From NCBI GenBank assembly GCA_023853785.1, contig JAJIRX010000028.1, forward strand, positions 124,001 to 188,000: a stretch of 64,000 bases of DNA. Reading direction: 5' to 3'. Position numbers and translations under genes: made by a program. Below, one piece after another: positions 37,268 to 50,509 of the stretch. The stretch is from Psilocybe azurescens (lineage: Eukaryota > Basidiomycota > Agaricomycetes > Agaricales > Agrocybaceae). Position 1 is the first letter of the stretch. Every line of letters starts with the position of its first letter. The notes beneath the pieces were generated by a model. That model had not been told where the DNA came from. It saw only the letters and a list, made by a program, of their open reading frames with translations, and ran no database searches.

Positions 37268-40200
37268 ATGGCCTCCGGCGCAGGCCGCAAAAAATCCATC
37301 GTATCCACTACAGGGCTCCAAATCGACACCAACGCCAACAACACTCTCCTAAATAAATCCGCTTCCCAGTCTACCTCCCTTTACCAGCAATGCTCGTCTC
37401 TCAGAAGTAGACTTCTCAAGATTCGCGGCTTCGCACACTACTTCAACAACTCATCCCCCGACTCCCGGCAGTCAACAGACCCAGTAACCCAGCTCTGGGA
37501 CCTCTTCTCCACCGGCACACCGCTATGCTACATCTTCGATCAGCTTCCAGAGGAGGCTGGGTTCAAGAAGCTTAACAACTCCTCCTTCAACCAGGGAGAA
37601 ATTCGACGCAAACCCAGACAGGGCTAAGAAGCATGCCATTGCTCTCTTTGCCATGCAGATACGAGCGGACAAGGTCATGCAGGAAATCCCGGGGTGCGAG
37701 TTGTTCACAGTGACGGACCTTTGGGACCGGAACTCGACGGATGGTTTGGTCAAGGTGCGTTTGCGGCGCTTTTTTTATTCCGTGCACCAGTGCGCTTACA
37801 TCTTTGACCCAGGTGATCAACACCGTCACCGCCATTGTAGACCATCTTCCCCGCGATGCCTTCGAGGAATCCCCGCCGTCCCCACACTCACTGCAGGAAA
37901 ACGGTTCTACAGAGTCTCTGAACGACACGCTTGTGTCGTCAATTATCAACACCCCTAAAGGTTCCGCGCAGACCAACATCATTAGAGAAATGGTGGAGAC
38001 GGAGCGTAAATACGTGCAGGACTTAGAGATTATGCAGGTGCGTCCATCCATAAATTTTCACTTGTAGAAGTTACCCGCCGACCTCGGAAACTCCAGAAAT
38101 ACTCCAACGCTCTTTCACAAGCCAACCTCATGGACCAGGATACAATCCACCTCCTGTTTCCAAATCTGAACAAACTCCTGAATTTCCAGCGCAAGTTCCT
38201 CATCCGGCTCGAGAGCACAGCGGAGATGCCATGGCAAGAACAACGATGGGGTCAGCATTTCCTAGAAAGCGTGAGTCGGCTCATCCTCCCATGTACTCTA
38301 TCTGGACTTCCCATTGTTGCTGGTTACTCAATTACATGCTTCTATCCCCTTCTTCGCTTTTCTATTATAGGAAGACGAATTTATTGTCTATGAACCCTAC
38401 TGTGCCAACTACACAAACGCTACTGAGCTTATGCTCGCTAACGAGCAAAACCTAGTGGTGAGTCAACACCCTCTTTCCCTTTCATGTTTCCTGGGTTGGG
38501 TTCTTGGTTCGTTTCACACAAACTGCCACAGCCATTACCCTGACAACTCGCTGTCGGCAAACTCCGAATACTTACCAAATACATGTCAACAGCCTCTGAA
38601 CCACTTGATTAATGTCAAAGGCGAGCTGCCCGGTTTACTCATCAAACCGATCCAGCGTATCTGCAAGTATCCCCTCCTCCTTGACGTACGTCTATTCCGT
38701 CGTTCTATCACGATCCAGTACACTTATGTGCTGTTTAGTCTCTTATTAAAGCGTGTTCGCCGTCAACTTACGATCATTATGACGAATTGAAGCGTGGCTC
38801 AGACGCGGCGAAACGCATAACGGACAAGATCAATGAGGCACAAAGGCGCGCCGAAAACGAACAAACTGTCAAAAGTCTGCATTCTAGAATCGACGACTGG
38901 AAAGGCCATCATCTAGAAAATTTTGGCGAACTCCTCCTCGACGATCTGTTTGTGGTGACCAAGTCCGACATCGATCGGGAGTATCATGTTTTCCTGTTCG
39001 AGCGCATAATTCTCTGCTGCAAGGAGGCAAGTCTCACGCAGCCTGCCAAGGGCGGAAAGAGCACCAGCAAAAACGGTTCGATTCTCAAGAAGCCTCTACC
39101 TCTCACACTGCCGGGCGGCAATGGCGCACCGCAGAAAAATACACCACTTCTATTGAAAGGGCGTATATTCCTCGGCAACGTTACTCAAGCCATCCCTGTT
39201 CCAGCGCGAGCATCTCCGAGTGCGTATTTTCTCTATTGTTCTGTTTCATTGTATTGCTGCCGGTGCTGATGGTTATCTTTTATAAAGCAATCGGTGTTGC
39301 CACTCAATATCCACTTGCCGTGTGGTGGAAGGGCGATGATGATCTAGAATTTTTCACCTTGCGATGCCGACGCGAAGATCAGATGCGGCAGTGGGAAGCG
39401 ACTATTAACCGTCTGATCAAGGAAGCCTCGCAGAGGCGCGCGTCGGAGCGTGCAGGTTCAGGTATGTCGCGTATCGTCGCGGCCAACAGCACAAATCCAT
39501 CGCCGCAAGCGAGACTGGTCAATTCGCATTATTCGGCGACTTCAACACCACCCGTGTCCGTCTATTCACAATCTTCCCAATCCTCCACCATTCGTTCTCG
39601 CCCTAGTTATACAAGCTACGACTATGACGAGCAAACTGCCTTCTCGAGCAACACTAATTCAACATATGGCGGTGGGCCGAAGGGGTACCCGCCTCATGAC
39701 GGTTTCGACTTTGAACCGGACGAGGATGAACTCGAGGATTATCCCCCGCTTCGATAGCCTCGTCAGGCCGCGGAACACCGGTTGGTTCGCGCAGGACACC
39801 GAACGCGTTTAGTATGCCTCCGGAGCGTGAATCAAGTGCGGGCTACGATAGAACTGTACGAGCGCAGACAGAAGGTACGGATGGTCCGAATATGATGCAG
39901 TGGAGGAGTAATGGTCTGCCCCCACTTCCCTCTGCTACGGTCATTTCGCCGAACGGGCATATACGTCCAATTACCCCTCGCATGCCCTCCAACATGAGTG
40001 CGAACAGCTATTCGTCGGATGCCAGCTTTGGAACTGGTGTTCCGAGATCAGCGTCAGGACGGCCTCCGCTGAAGGAGCCAATTCAGTTCATCGCGTCTAA
40101 AGAGCGGGTATGAGAGCCCGAACAGCATGGGTGGGTCAACGAGTAGCGATTATCGGAAAGGACGAGCTGTGACGCCGACGCTGAACGTGAACAACCTCGC

Positions 40201-40813
40201 TGCTCCGCCACCGATAACGCGTTCGCGGAGTGCTAGCCAGCCGAGCGCATACAATCCTCCACAGAAGTCGATGCCTCCTCCGCCACTCCCAAGCGGCGCG
40301 GCGCCGCCACACTCACATTGGAGTCAGGATCACCGGCCGCTGAATGGTGTGCCCACGAACGTGCCCAACGGCAAACGCGGAAGCGGGTCGAGTCAGTCGA
40401 CGGGCGACAGCTCGGATTATTCACCAAACAGCTCTTCACCTATAACGCCGTTCGGCTCCAGCGAATCGTCGCTGGGGGTGTGGGCATGCGCACCTCGCGA
40501 TCGCAGGGCTTCGATGGTGTGGTCAATGGACACGATCACCACCACCCACAGTCGCCCGTGAAGATCAAGGTGCACTTCCATGAAGACATTTTCGTGATCC
40601 AAGTGCAGCGGTCGACAGAGTATGACCAGTTGGTGGAACAAGTCGGGCGCAAGATTCGCTTGTGTGGGCCTCGTCGTGAAGACGGTCCACTGCGAGTGAA
40701 ATATAGGGACGAAGATGGAGACATGGTGTCACTGGGCTCAACAGGAAGACGTGCAGATGGCATTCGAACAGTATCGACCGGGAGGACAGGTTGTTACATT
40801 GTTCGTCACATGA
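37268..40813 (+). CDS. CDC24: Cdc24 RhoGEF (CH-DH-PH-PB1), activator of Cdc42
   Basis: Cdc24 activates the polarity GTPase Cdc42 at the hyphal tip. Domains read in order. The Cdc24 calponin-like region has 'CSSLRSRLLKIRGFAHYF' and 'DPVTQLWDLFSTGTPLCYIFDQL' then 'FDANPDRAKKHAIALFAM'. The DH domain has 'IREMVETERKYVQDLEIM' and 'LPGLLIKPIQRICKYPLLL' (38.0-38.8 kb). The PH domain includes 'LLLDDLFVVTKSDIDREYHVFLFE' in part and 'WWKGDDDLEFFTLRC' (38.9-39.4 kb). A long Ser/Pro-rich linker follows. The C-terminal PB1 domain has 'KIKVHFHEDIFVIQVQ' and an acidic OPCA-like 'KYRDEDGDMVSL', ending 'GGQVVTLFVT' at 40813. Five indels interrupt it: an extra G at 37594-37596; shortages at C-run 39743-39747, A-run 40099-40101, G-run 40474-40478 and GGG 40734-40736. 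PB1 would bind Bem1 or Far1-type scaffolds. Confidence 0.93.
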
Positions 40814-41863
40814 ACACTGTCATCTGTCTTCACGGTCGTACCTCGACTTTGTTTCGTTTTTCTTCATCTTTTGCAGTTTTTTGGTCCTCCGTCGCATTCG
40901 TCATTCCATGGTTACTTGGTCTTCTTATCACATTTGTCAACCCCTTCGCATTTTTCACCCATCTTCCCCAGTTTCTCACATTTGGCACCATTCCGCAACC
41001 TAAGACATTTTTTATCTAATCCCCCCTCAAACGTTTTAACTAGCCTACACTCAAACAACAAAATCCGGTCACAACATCCACCCGCCATGCACTTGCCCAC
41101 TCCCACTGCCCTTCGCCCGTCTCCAACCATCCGCATCTTTCACATATCTCATCAGCACGGGATCCATCATACACAACGCCTTTTGCCTCGGATCTCTCTC
41201 TCCTCTTCGTTCTTTTGTGCCTCTTTTTTACTTTGTTTCTCCTCTCTTATGTATAACCGGCCTTGCCTTTATTCTCCCTCCATATTATTTCTTCCTTTCT
41301 TTTTCGATTTTGCCAGACGTTCTATCCACAATAGTTTGTAGTCGCTCTTTATATTTCTGGAGGCTTAATCGCACACATACTCGTACACCCAACAACACAC
41401 CACACGCACCACCACCGCTCTTCATGCATTATCGTCACGACTTTTCTTCTTTTCTTTTCACTCTCGTCTCGTTTACTTATCTAACTGTTATTTTTTGTTT
41501 CGTCTCCTTGGATTCGTTGGCCCTGGCAAGGCCCTCTTGTATGTGTTCATGGAGGATAGTAGGATTCCCTATGTATAATGAAATAGAAGAGCGCGGCAGC
41601 TCACGAGTTATGCTATGGCGGCGCGCACTTTCGGAACAAGGTTGTCAACTGTTAATGTCAGAGTTCGGCAAGTAACTTTTTTTTTCTGTCAAAAGTGAAT
41701 ACGTCCATTGTGGATGTCAATCCTTGTTTTTTTTTTTGTTTTCTTCGGCTAACGTTCCATATTCATGAGAGATACAGATTTAAATGGACAGAGAGGGGCA
41801 AAACACTTTTTCATCATTATGAAGTTCGTGCGAACAGGTAAAATTAATCTGGAGGATCCCAAG
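40814..41863. other. Pyrimidine-rich 3' flank and convergent spacer
   Basis: The plus strand is T/C-rich to about 41520, consistent with the CDC24 3' UTR, followed by a mixed spacer to the convergent polygalacturonase gene. Two T-runs of nine or more (about 41678 and 41730) are present. No gene was recognised. Confidence 0.5.
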
Positions 41864-44100
41864 TCATACACAAGCAGGATTATTACATTGACGAAAGTTG
41901 ATAATCCCCGTGAAGTTGTTGATGAGACCTACTCAGAACACCAAACATGATATCGATCAGTATCGACGTAGATTGGTTCATGATCCGTGTTAAACTTTAA
42001 AAGTAGACTCATGAAACACTTACCAGGAATTCCTCCTACGATTTGGAGGTATGACCAGTCCCAAGGACCTACATACGAAGGAATATCAGCCCAGAAGTCT
42101 CAAACCCCGGTAAAATGGATCAAAGATATCCGGATGAGCACCTATACACGAGCCTTCACCGCAATTCACTGCAACTTTCTCTGCTTGATCGATCACGGCC
42201 AAGGTATTCATCGGCGGACCAAAGTTAATGGCCTAAACACGGCAATTAATGGGCACGTTTCAGTTACGCAGGAACAGCACTGTTGAGTAGAATTGGACTG
42301 ACCGATGTCAGCACACCATTTCCAGGGACTTTGAGTGTATCAGGATAGCTCTTAATGAAATGTTGTTAGTAATGCTGAACATGCGCTCTGGATAATAACG
42401 CGGCTTGCCTGATCAATTATTATCCCGAATTGGCGTATGCCTATCGCGTTATTTCCCTGCGCCGAGAGGTGAGCTTGGTTTGAATCCAGAATCATCAGAC
42501 CGCATTACCCACCGCGTAGGTGATATTGGTAACGGTACTATTCGTGGCCAGAGCCTTAGTCTTGATACGAAGAGCCTGATCACTGACCGCAGTCGTATCA
42601 ATGGGGGTTTTGTGTGGCAAAGGTAGGGTAGATTGCGTACTTTTCGATGATCGTGTTCCCAGATATTACGACTCCAGAAACGACAACGTTGGAGTCAATG
42701 GATCCCTGTATTCTTCCAATCAGAGTGGTCCCGGAGGAAGATGTTACATAAGGAACGGACAACTGAAATTCCATGGCCGTTAATACATGTGTTGTTTTGG
42801 AACACTATGTTTGATCCTTTATTGATAGCCAGACAGTCGTCCTAACAGATGATCATGAACTTAAGATCTTTTTCATCTCATGTTATTCATTTACTTGGTT
42901 GTGAATGATGCTGGAATATAGATGAGTTTAGTTCCTTCTTGAATTTCTGTGTGCATATAGCGCATAAACTGACCTATTTTGGATTATGAGATCGGTGGTG
43001 CTGCAATCAAATCCGTCTGTGTTGTGCCCTGTGTCTTCTTTTAGCACCTGCGATGACAGCTTATCGGAAGTGAAAGGGCATACCGGCAGCGAGACCGTTG
43101 CTTTGATCGTTCGGTACATCTCCTTGCGCTAAAAATCACTAATAAGCAAATGAATGAGCAACCTTCATTCTGACGTAACGCACAGTTGTCGATGATGAGG
43201 TCTGTCATGACAAGAGGGGCTGGATTGGATACCGAATAGACCCTTGTCGGGGAATTGACCACAGTGACGTTCTTGAAAATGGTTGAGAATTTGCAATATG
43301 TGGTCATAAGAAAAGAAACCATTAAGACCACTCACCGCATAAACGCCGGATATCTTGATTCTTGAAGAAAATCGTGTAAGAGCGACAATAGACCAAACAA
43401 TAAAAGGCGATTGACTTCATCATCGGGGCGGGTTTGACTACACCGCCATTACCGCCCAGTCCGTCCTTTATTTCGGCAAAGAACATTAAGGTTAGGCGTG
43501 GTTCATTTTGAGAGAAAACGAGTCAATGACGTACCCAATAGAAAGGACCACCTCCGTCAAAAATATGGCCATTCCCGTTGACTTTTACTTATGAGATACG
43601 GTGTAAAGACGCGCGAAGAAATATCCCTTACATGTGATTGACTTTCCGCTATCGGTACATCGCGTCAGTGGTGCATGCCTGGTTATAAAAGATAGATGCC
43701 ACCAGAGAATACCTGACAGTGAAAAGTGGCCCGGCCCAGCTAAGATTTCCGAACGATATATCGCCATCTGAGAATATAAAGAATCGTGAAATACAATCGC
43801 CTATCAGCGATAGACAGGACGAACTCATAGTGACTGTCGTCCCAGTTTTCAGATTCAATGTCAGGCCTTGACCTGCTGGAACTGTGAATCCATTGAGTAT
43901 AACAGTTGTGCAATTGACAGCGACAGCGATATCTGTCGTAAAATTGTTAACCAGTGCACCGGAACATTGAGAATTCAGTGGTACTCACCATCCAATGAGT
44001 CTATAGTGCCAACACAAGACGGCGTAGCGGCCACGGTCGACGGTATGACAAGACCAAAGGTCAGAGCAAAGAGGAGGTACAATAACTTTTGGCTCGCCAT
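41864..44100 (-). CDS. Secreted GH28 endopolygalacturonase, copy 1
   Basis: It hydrolyses alpha-1,4-galacturonan in pectin outside the cell. The start at 44100 gives a clear signal peptide ('MASQKLLYLLFALTFGLVIPSTVA'-type, cleavage before ATPSCVG). The GH28 beta-helix is recognised by 'DGDISFGN', 'GHIFDGGGPFYWDGLGG', 'NSPTRVYSVSNPAPL' and the catalytic set: 'NTDGFD' (about 43005-43020), 'DDCLAINKGSNIVFQ' (42.81-42.84 kb), 'NGHGIS' (about 42775) and 'RIKTK' (about 42570). The usual GGHG motif is NGHG here. About ten short introns interrupt it, several at the same points as in copy 2. The C-terminus 'WDWSYLQIVGG' lies at about 42040; the final exon and stop at 41864 are uncertain. It is a tandem paralogue of the next gene. 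Confidence 0.85.
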
Positions 44101-44931
44101 CTTCGAGAGCTTGAACTTACACGAGTTGTCATGTCGAGCTATTAAACCAGATGGTTGTGTGAAAGAACACCCGCCCAAGGTGGCCCGCTATTCCATGAGT
44201 CCGATGAATAGCAGTCATTCGGAGTATTTTTCCCACATGTTCTATGTAAATAGCAAGCATCTGGGTGGTCGGTGTTCATGAATACATCAAGTAAAAATAA
44301 GACGATGCACCACAAATATGCCTGGGTAGAAACTGGAGCCGTCTGCTAACTCTGAGGTAAAAATAGGCTAGAGGCTAAAGAGAGGTCACAGAGCAGTCGA
44401 TTACAGTTCTCTAAACCACAGATTTTTTCTTTAAAACGATAGAATCTCGGTGTTCAGCGCTCAGAACAGAAATCGCCGCACACTGAATGCGATTCAACGA
44501 GGCAACTTGGGCTCAACAACTCAACAACAACTGTATAAGTGGATGGACTTGTCGCTGGCATCTCGCTGGCAGCTTTGAATGGAAAGTAGTCCTATCACAT
44601 ATTTATGATAGATTCTAATGACATTACAGGAGCAGAGGATGATATATTCGGAAAATATGTGGGCTGACAGTACCGCGGAGCTTGAAAGCCCAAAATAACA
44701 CATGACGTAATATCCTGTCCCTTTTAAAGTGGAACCGCAGTCCGAGGCATTTAGGTCTCGCGTGTAAACGTTCAGCGTTGAGATATTTTGGAGTAAAGTG
44801 ATCGTATAAGGATGGAAAATTTCTCATATTTATTTTATGAGACGCGTTGCGTCCAAACGGCAAGACATTCGTAAAAACTAGATAAAGCCTAATATGGCCA
44901 TGATCCTTCCAAATGGGGCACTTTTGCGAAC
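44101..44931. other. Spacer between tandem polygalacturonase genes
   Basis: It should hold the promoter of copy 1 and the 3' UTR of copy 2. No other gene was recognised. Confidence 0.5.
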
Positions 44932-47076
44932 TCATTCACTGAAACCTGTGATCTGAGCGTTGGTAATTTTTCCTATGAGATATGACCAGTCAAATAGTTG
45001 TTCAATTCCATAGAAACTAAAACGTACCCGAAACTCCTCCAGACACTTTCAAATTTGACCAGTTCCATGTCCCTATGCGGCAAAACCTGGATGAGTTCTC
45101 TGAAGGAGCAATTTCAATCATATTGAAACATACCTGTGCAAGCATTCTTGCCACAGTTGACGGCAACCTTTTGTGCGTCACTGTTTACGGAGATTGTGGT
45201 TGCGGGGGAACCGAAGTTTATTCCCTTTTTCCACAATCAATAAGCCTATGTCTCGAGAGCGAGCAAAACAGAAATGATTCTCACCGAAATAATGACACCA
45301 GTTCCTGGAGTACCGAGGGTATCGGGGTAGCTCTACAAGCAGTTTAAATTGGTACAACTGTTCTTATCCTTTCAAAATAAAATACTTACCTCGTCAATAA
45401 GTATGCCGAATTGACGTATCCCTGTGGCGGTATTTCCCTATTCGTACATCTATTAGATCCTTTTGGAAAAGACGAAGCTTGTTCTCTGAGCACATACCGA
45501 GTAGGTAATATTTGAAACGGTACTCCCTGTAGACGATGATTTGGTTTTGATACGAAGAGCTTGGTCGCTATCCAACATATTGATGAGACTGTGTAGTGTG
45601 TATACGAGTGATAACACTCACTTGTTGGTAATAGTATTTCCGGAAATAACGATGCCGGAGACTGTGACATCGGAGTCAATGGATCCCTGCAGTTGTTGGT
45701 CAGAATATTTTTATTTTTCCAATCCAATCCAATTAACGAACGTACAATAGAGATACCATGTCCACCTGTGCAGGAGTTGCCTTGGAATACGATATTGGTG
45801 CCCTTGTTAATCGCAAGACAGTCATCCTTCATATGAAATGGTAAGCTATAACAATATTCATGTAATGAGAAGCGCTTCTCACTTGGTTGTGGATTTGACT
45901 ATGAAGGGTGGACATCAAACGAGCGGCATCTTTCAGCTATGATTTAAATCTCACCTATTTTGGATGATGAGGTTATTAGAGCTAACATCAAATCCGTCCG
46001 TGTTGTGACCTGCAACACAACGAGCGCAATGAGTACACCAAACAAAAACGAAGTGAAGGGCCTGAGAAATAACCACCTGCTGCCTTCCCGCCGCTGAGAG
46101 AGTTCGGAGCATCCCCTTGGGCTGGTAAAGATGTGAACGGGAAGAAATCAAAAATAAGAGGGCACCATGCTCACAGTTATCGATTGTCAGGTCGGTCATG
46201 GTCAACGCAGCTGGGTTGGAGACGGAAAACACACGCCCTGGAGAGTTGACTACCTTGACCTTCTGAGAAAGTGCATGAATAGGTTCAGTCCTTGCAAGGT
46301 TCAGACAGAGACGAGCTATAATACCTCGAAGGTGCCAGAAATTTTGATTCTAAAAATAGTCCGTCAGTTGGCCCAGAAGAGATTCAATAGCAATGAAGAA
46401 CCTACTTCATCATGGGGTCTGGCTTTTGTGTGCCGCCGTTGATACCTTGGCCATCCTGTGAAAGGAATGAGGAGGTCAGCTCTGTAAATTAAACCTGAAA
46501 ATGATACTGCCTACCCAGTAGAACGGGCCTCCTCCGTCGAATTTATGACCATTTCCGTTGACTAAGGGCAAACAAAGTCAATTTTAGATGTTGAATTGCG
46601 GCAGGATATGTGAAAACATTACATATAATGTTAGACCCGCTGAAAAATGAAACAATGAACACAAATTCGATACGTGTCGAAAATCGATGACCACTGACCT
46701 CACGGTAAATAGCGGTCCATCCCAGCTTTTATTCCCGAAGCTGATATCTCCATCTACGAACGGCGTTGTTGAAAGACAATTCGTGTCGAAGGCGTAGAGA
46801 AGCACTACTTACTCATAGTGACCGTGGTCCCAGAAGCCAAGCTCAATGACAATCCTTGGCCTGCAGGGTACGGTGAAGCCGTTCAGAGTGATAGACGTGC
46901 ATTTCACAGCATCTGCGACGTCTGCGGAAGATAATTGTTTGGTATATCCCTGTATTCACTAGAAAGAATGTGCTGAATGAAGGCTTACCGGACAACGAGT
47001 TGATAGTGGCAGAGCAAGCAGCATTGGCCAAGGTAGCAGCGCCCGAGAGAATCAAAACAGAGAGAGCTGAGATCAT
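44932..47076 (-). CDS. Secreted GH28 endopolygalacturonase, copy 2
   Basis: A pectin-degrading enzyme with a signal peptide at the start chosen, 47076 ('MISALSVLILSGAATLANA', then ACSATINSL); an ATG 21 bases upstream is in frame but would put charged residues before the hydrophobic core. Catalytic motifs are complete: 'NTDGFDVSS' (about 45990), 'DDCLAINKGTNIVFQ' (about 45785-45830), 'GGHGIS' (about 45760) and 'RIKTKSSSTGSTVSN' (about 45520-45560). 'GSIDSDVTVSG' and 'FGSPATTISVNS' are also visible. It ends 'NWSNLKVSGGVSG', an intron, then 'KITNAQITGFSE' and TGA at 44932. Gene order, strand and intron positions match copy 1, so they arose by tandem duplication. The final residue region is clearer here than in copy 1. 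Confidence 0.88.
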
Positions 47077-49836
47077 TTTTTCCTGTAGAAAGTCCAACGG
47101 TTTTCATCCTCAATTTATATCCTCCAACTAGCAGCTTGCACTCTCGAGAAGCGGGCCGGAATATCATTGAAGAAGGGATGTCCAGGCGGTAATATTCAAA
47201 GTGCATGCGAAGTACCACGAGGAAACGGACACAGACTTGTGAGCAAAATTCCACAAGCTTATTGATGAATCTACCGCAATGATTCTATTCATCTCGAATC
47301 ATCAACCACGTCACCATCCTTCTGAGACTCTATTTACTCTAGCCGAACTCCATTATAGTCATCAGTCCTTAGTAGACAAACAGAAAGAAGAAAAACACCT
47401 GATACAGATTGCCTTTGCAAAAACTCCGTTGGTGCCTCAATAGTAGCAAATACAACCTCCTTTTATAGATGCTCTGTAGACAGGTTCTTGAAATAGCAAT
47501 CACGAGGCATACTAGAGGATGTCAGACAGGGGAGAGTTGACCAAACGATTGCCCCGCCTGCGAAATAACAAGATGGCTTGAGGCCAATCTATTTTTAGTA
47601 GGCATAAATTCGAAAATACATCGGATGCTTGATACAATGATAGGTTAGGAAGTCCCATCCCTACCTGAGAGTCCGAGAGGCCGCATACAACTGTTGCTAT
47701 CCACTCTCCAAAAGCAACATCATGACCGGCAGCAAACATTATAACGCCATATCCTCGGGAGCGAGAGCATCATCTAAAGATTTTAGCAGGAAAGTGTGTT
47801 TTCGCGGAGAACACTTATCCTTGAGCAACTAAATATTGTATGGACATCTGGCGTGTTGATGACTATATTGTAGCAGATTGACAAGACACGCTATAGGTCC
47901 AACTCATGATCGAGAAAATTTGGAAAAGGAGGCTGCGTCGAGAAACTATAGATAGTTGCTGGGCGTGGGCAGTCTCGAGTCGCATATAGCTGTCTAACTG
48001 GACAAGATGACGCAGATTCGGCTTGGACAGAACCACTCATGGGTACTTCCCAAAACGTTGTTCGCGGGGCCCGAAAATTCTGCCGAAAGTATAGACACAA
48101 TTCTACGCCTGATTTAGTTGACTAAGTATCCAAACTTTGAAGGAGAAGAATACTTGGGTTTTCGTAGAACAATTCAAGGTCGCGTCAATGGTGCGACCCG
48201 TGATGTTCTGTGCGGGCTGTGCATTGAAGTCTAAAGACAAAGCTCGAATCATTGACTCTGTCTTAGAGAGAAGCAAAGCATACCTAAAATTCTGGCTTCT
48301 CACCCCGCTGCCCCACGTGTACTCAGCCTAACCACTCGTTGTTCGTCAGGACAGTTATACGACATCATTCGGGAGAAATTGCGCAGTTTCCCATCGCAAA
48401 TGAGGGCGGGTTTCCGCGACGATTAGAAATCAAATATTTTGCATGGCGGTCTGCGCAATATCCAAACATCTCGACAGACATTGATTATCAGACAGCAATC
48501 CAAATATTTCACGTCCATGAGTAGCAGTCAATCAGGGGAAATAATCGCTTTCTTGCTGGCATGGCATGGGGTCGATACTGGGTTGTATTTAGAATGTACT
48601 GAATGAATTGGAGAGCAATTGAGTAGCTTTCTTGATCACAGATGACCACCTTCAGACACTTACGAGTGTAGCCGGATGTTCCCTGGATCCATGTGAGTGG
48701 TACAGGGATCGGGCGGATCACCAGAGACTGCTTGAGGCGGCTTGACCTGCCAGTGAACTAATAGTCAAACAGTAACGGGTTCACGGTTGTTGTATTATAT
48801 ATTTCGTCTAACCGATCTTGTAAAGCCAGCCTGGTGGAATCCCATCTCCGTCATGCTAGAGGGACTACCGGCTCTCCGAATGCTTTCCACTGCAGTTTGT
48901 CTCATGCCCCATGTATAGCTCTGAGACTAACAGCAAGAAACTGTGCCGAACACTGGCAAGCAGCGGTACTGCCTAAAATGGCGTGTCAATTCTTAAAATA
49001 AGGCATAATGAAAGACGCAACATGATTGTTCCCGCTGATCACAGAATCAACTTCCTGTTAGAGGTCCAAGAGTTATAATTACACCAGCCTTCCTTTACTG
49101 CCCCAAAAAGACTTTGGACACGGTTGAATAGCAGACAGGAAGAGAACCCAGCGGAATGTCTGTCCGGCCGGACCGCGAAGTATCTCCATGTCTGAGATTT
49201 GGATTGTGCTGGGGAAAGTCAGGATGTCCAGAGCCCTTCGGAGTGGACAAGGCAATAGCTTAGCCATGTAGCGTTCCTTCCCAAGACTTTTCCCTGGGTC
49301 ACATATGAAACCGCTCCACATTCGTATGTCAAGTGGAACGATAATCTTCGGATAATATCTTGTTAAAAGGCCATGTGCAAAGTTCAAACAGGTAGACGAC
49401 TTTGACGGCATATAATCACCATGGATTGGCCATAAACAGTTCCGACTCCCATCGCCATAGATTTTGCTATCTTGCAGGCAGAAAGAAAGAGGCTATGGCA
49501 AGGTGATAGATTTAACCATGACACAATGGTTGACGCACTGGTCCCTAGCTATTCCAATAGTGAGAAAAGTTTGATTGGTGGAGGTAAGATCGTGAGTGGC
49601 TGACGAGTTCGAGAGTAGAAATGGTCGGCTTCGGGACTTACATAATCGGTTGACAGAGCACAGCTGCATGAGCAACTACATTCTGGAATCTGCTTAGTAC
49701 ACAACAAGTCATTTTGCTCCTTGACTCATCCATCGCTCGCGCTTTGGTGGGCATTTTATTGGCGTTGGCCAACATATAAGCCTGCATACACTCATTCAGT
49801 GATGCTACCATTCCCATAACACTTTCTTTCTATACA
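47077..49836. other. 2.8 kb region with no recognised gene
   Basis: It holds the promoter of polygalacturonase copy 2 and that of PTH. A minus-strand frame of 110 codons at 49079-49411 and a fragment near 48661-48740 ('IRPIPVPLTWIQGTSGYTRK') look protein-like but could not be joined to a gene or family. Decayed coding sequence is possible. Confidence 0.4.
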
Positions 49837-50509
49837 ATGCCTGTCCCAAATGTCCCCACCTTATTCGTTGCCGGTCTAGGAAATCTTCCTTTTCCGATTA
49901 CCCGCCACAGGTACGCCAATCCGTGGAATTGGACGCATTTTTCACTGACAGGTGACCCATAGCGTCGGTCAACTCGTTGTGGATGCTTTGGCAAACAGAT
50001 TGGGTATTCGTCTAACGTCGGATCGTGGAGGTTACTCCGGTCAAGGCAATGTTCTCATCGGAGACACGAGAATTAACCTTACTCTCTACAAGTCAAGTAC
50101 GTGTATATATAACATTCCACTTGATCACATTGGAATAGTGATCTTGTATCTCAATGTAGAATCCTTGATGAATATTTCTGGGCCTTCCATTGCCAAAGCC
50201 TACAGGCAAACGGTTAATTCTCCGGCTTCTATGATTGTCCTTACCGACTCTTTATCACACCGTGTTGAGGCCCTTTCTGTAAAACTTGGTGGCTCTGCCA
50301 ATGGTCACAACGGCGTCAAGAGCATAATTTCTGCACTTGGTGGGGAAATGGGTTTCTATCGATTTCGTCTTGGTATTGGACGTGACGAGTCTGATGCCGC
50401 CGAATATGTGATGCGCCAACTCTCATCTCATGAGCGCCGATACTGGGGTGATGAGGGCCTCGACTTAGTTCTGCGCGAAATAGAGAAGGTAGCGCTGAAA
50501 GCTGGTTAA
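49837..50509 (+). CDS. PTH1: Peptidyl-tRNA hydrolase, Pth1 (bacterial-type) family
   Basis: It releases tRNA from stalled peptidyl-tRNA; in fungi the Pth1-type enzyme is usually mitochondrial. Exons are 49837-49910, 49963-50096 and 50160-50509, 558 bases in total, giving an intact 185-residue protein, close to the family's usual length. Family motifs: 'FVAGLGN' with the conserved Asn, 'ITRHSVGQ' with the catalytic His, 'MNISGPSIA', 'IVLTDSLSH' with the conserved Asp, and 'GSANGHNGVKSI'. The end 'YVMRQLSSHERR' is typical. The N-terminus is short and lacks an obvious mitochondrial presequence, so an upstream in-frame exon could be missing. Introns are 52 and 63 nt. Confidence 0.9.

Noticed and set aside
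40871..41675. Hydrophobic plus-strand frames downstream of CDC24.
   Set aside because: Same cause: a pyrimidine-rich 3' UTR; CDC24 has a proper PB1 end and stop at 40813.
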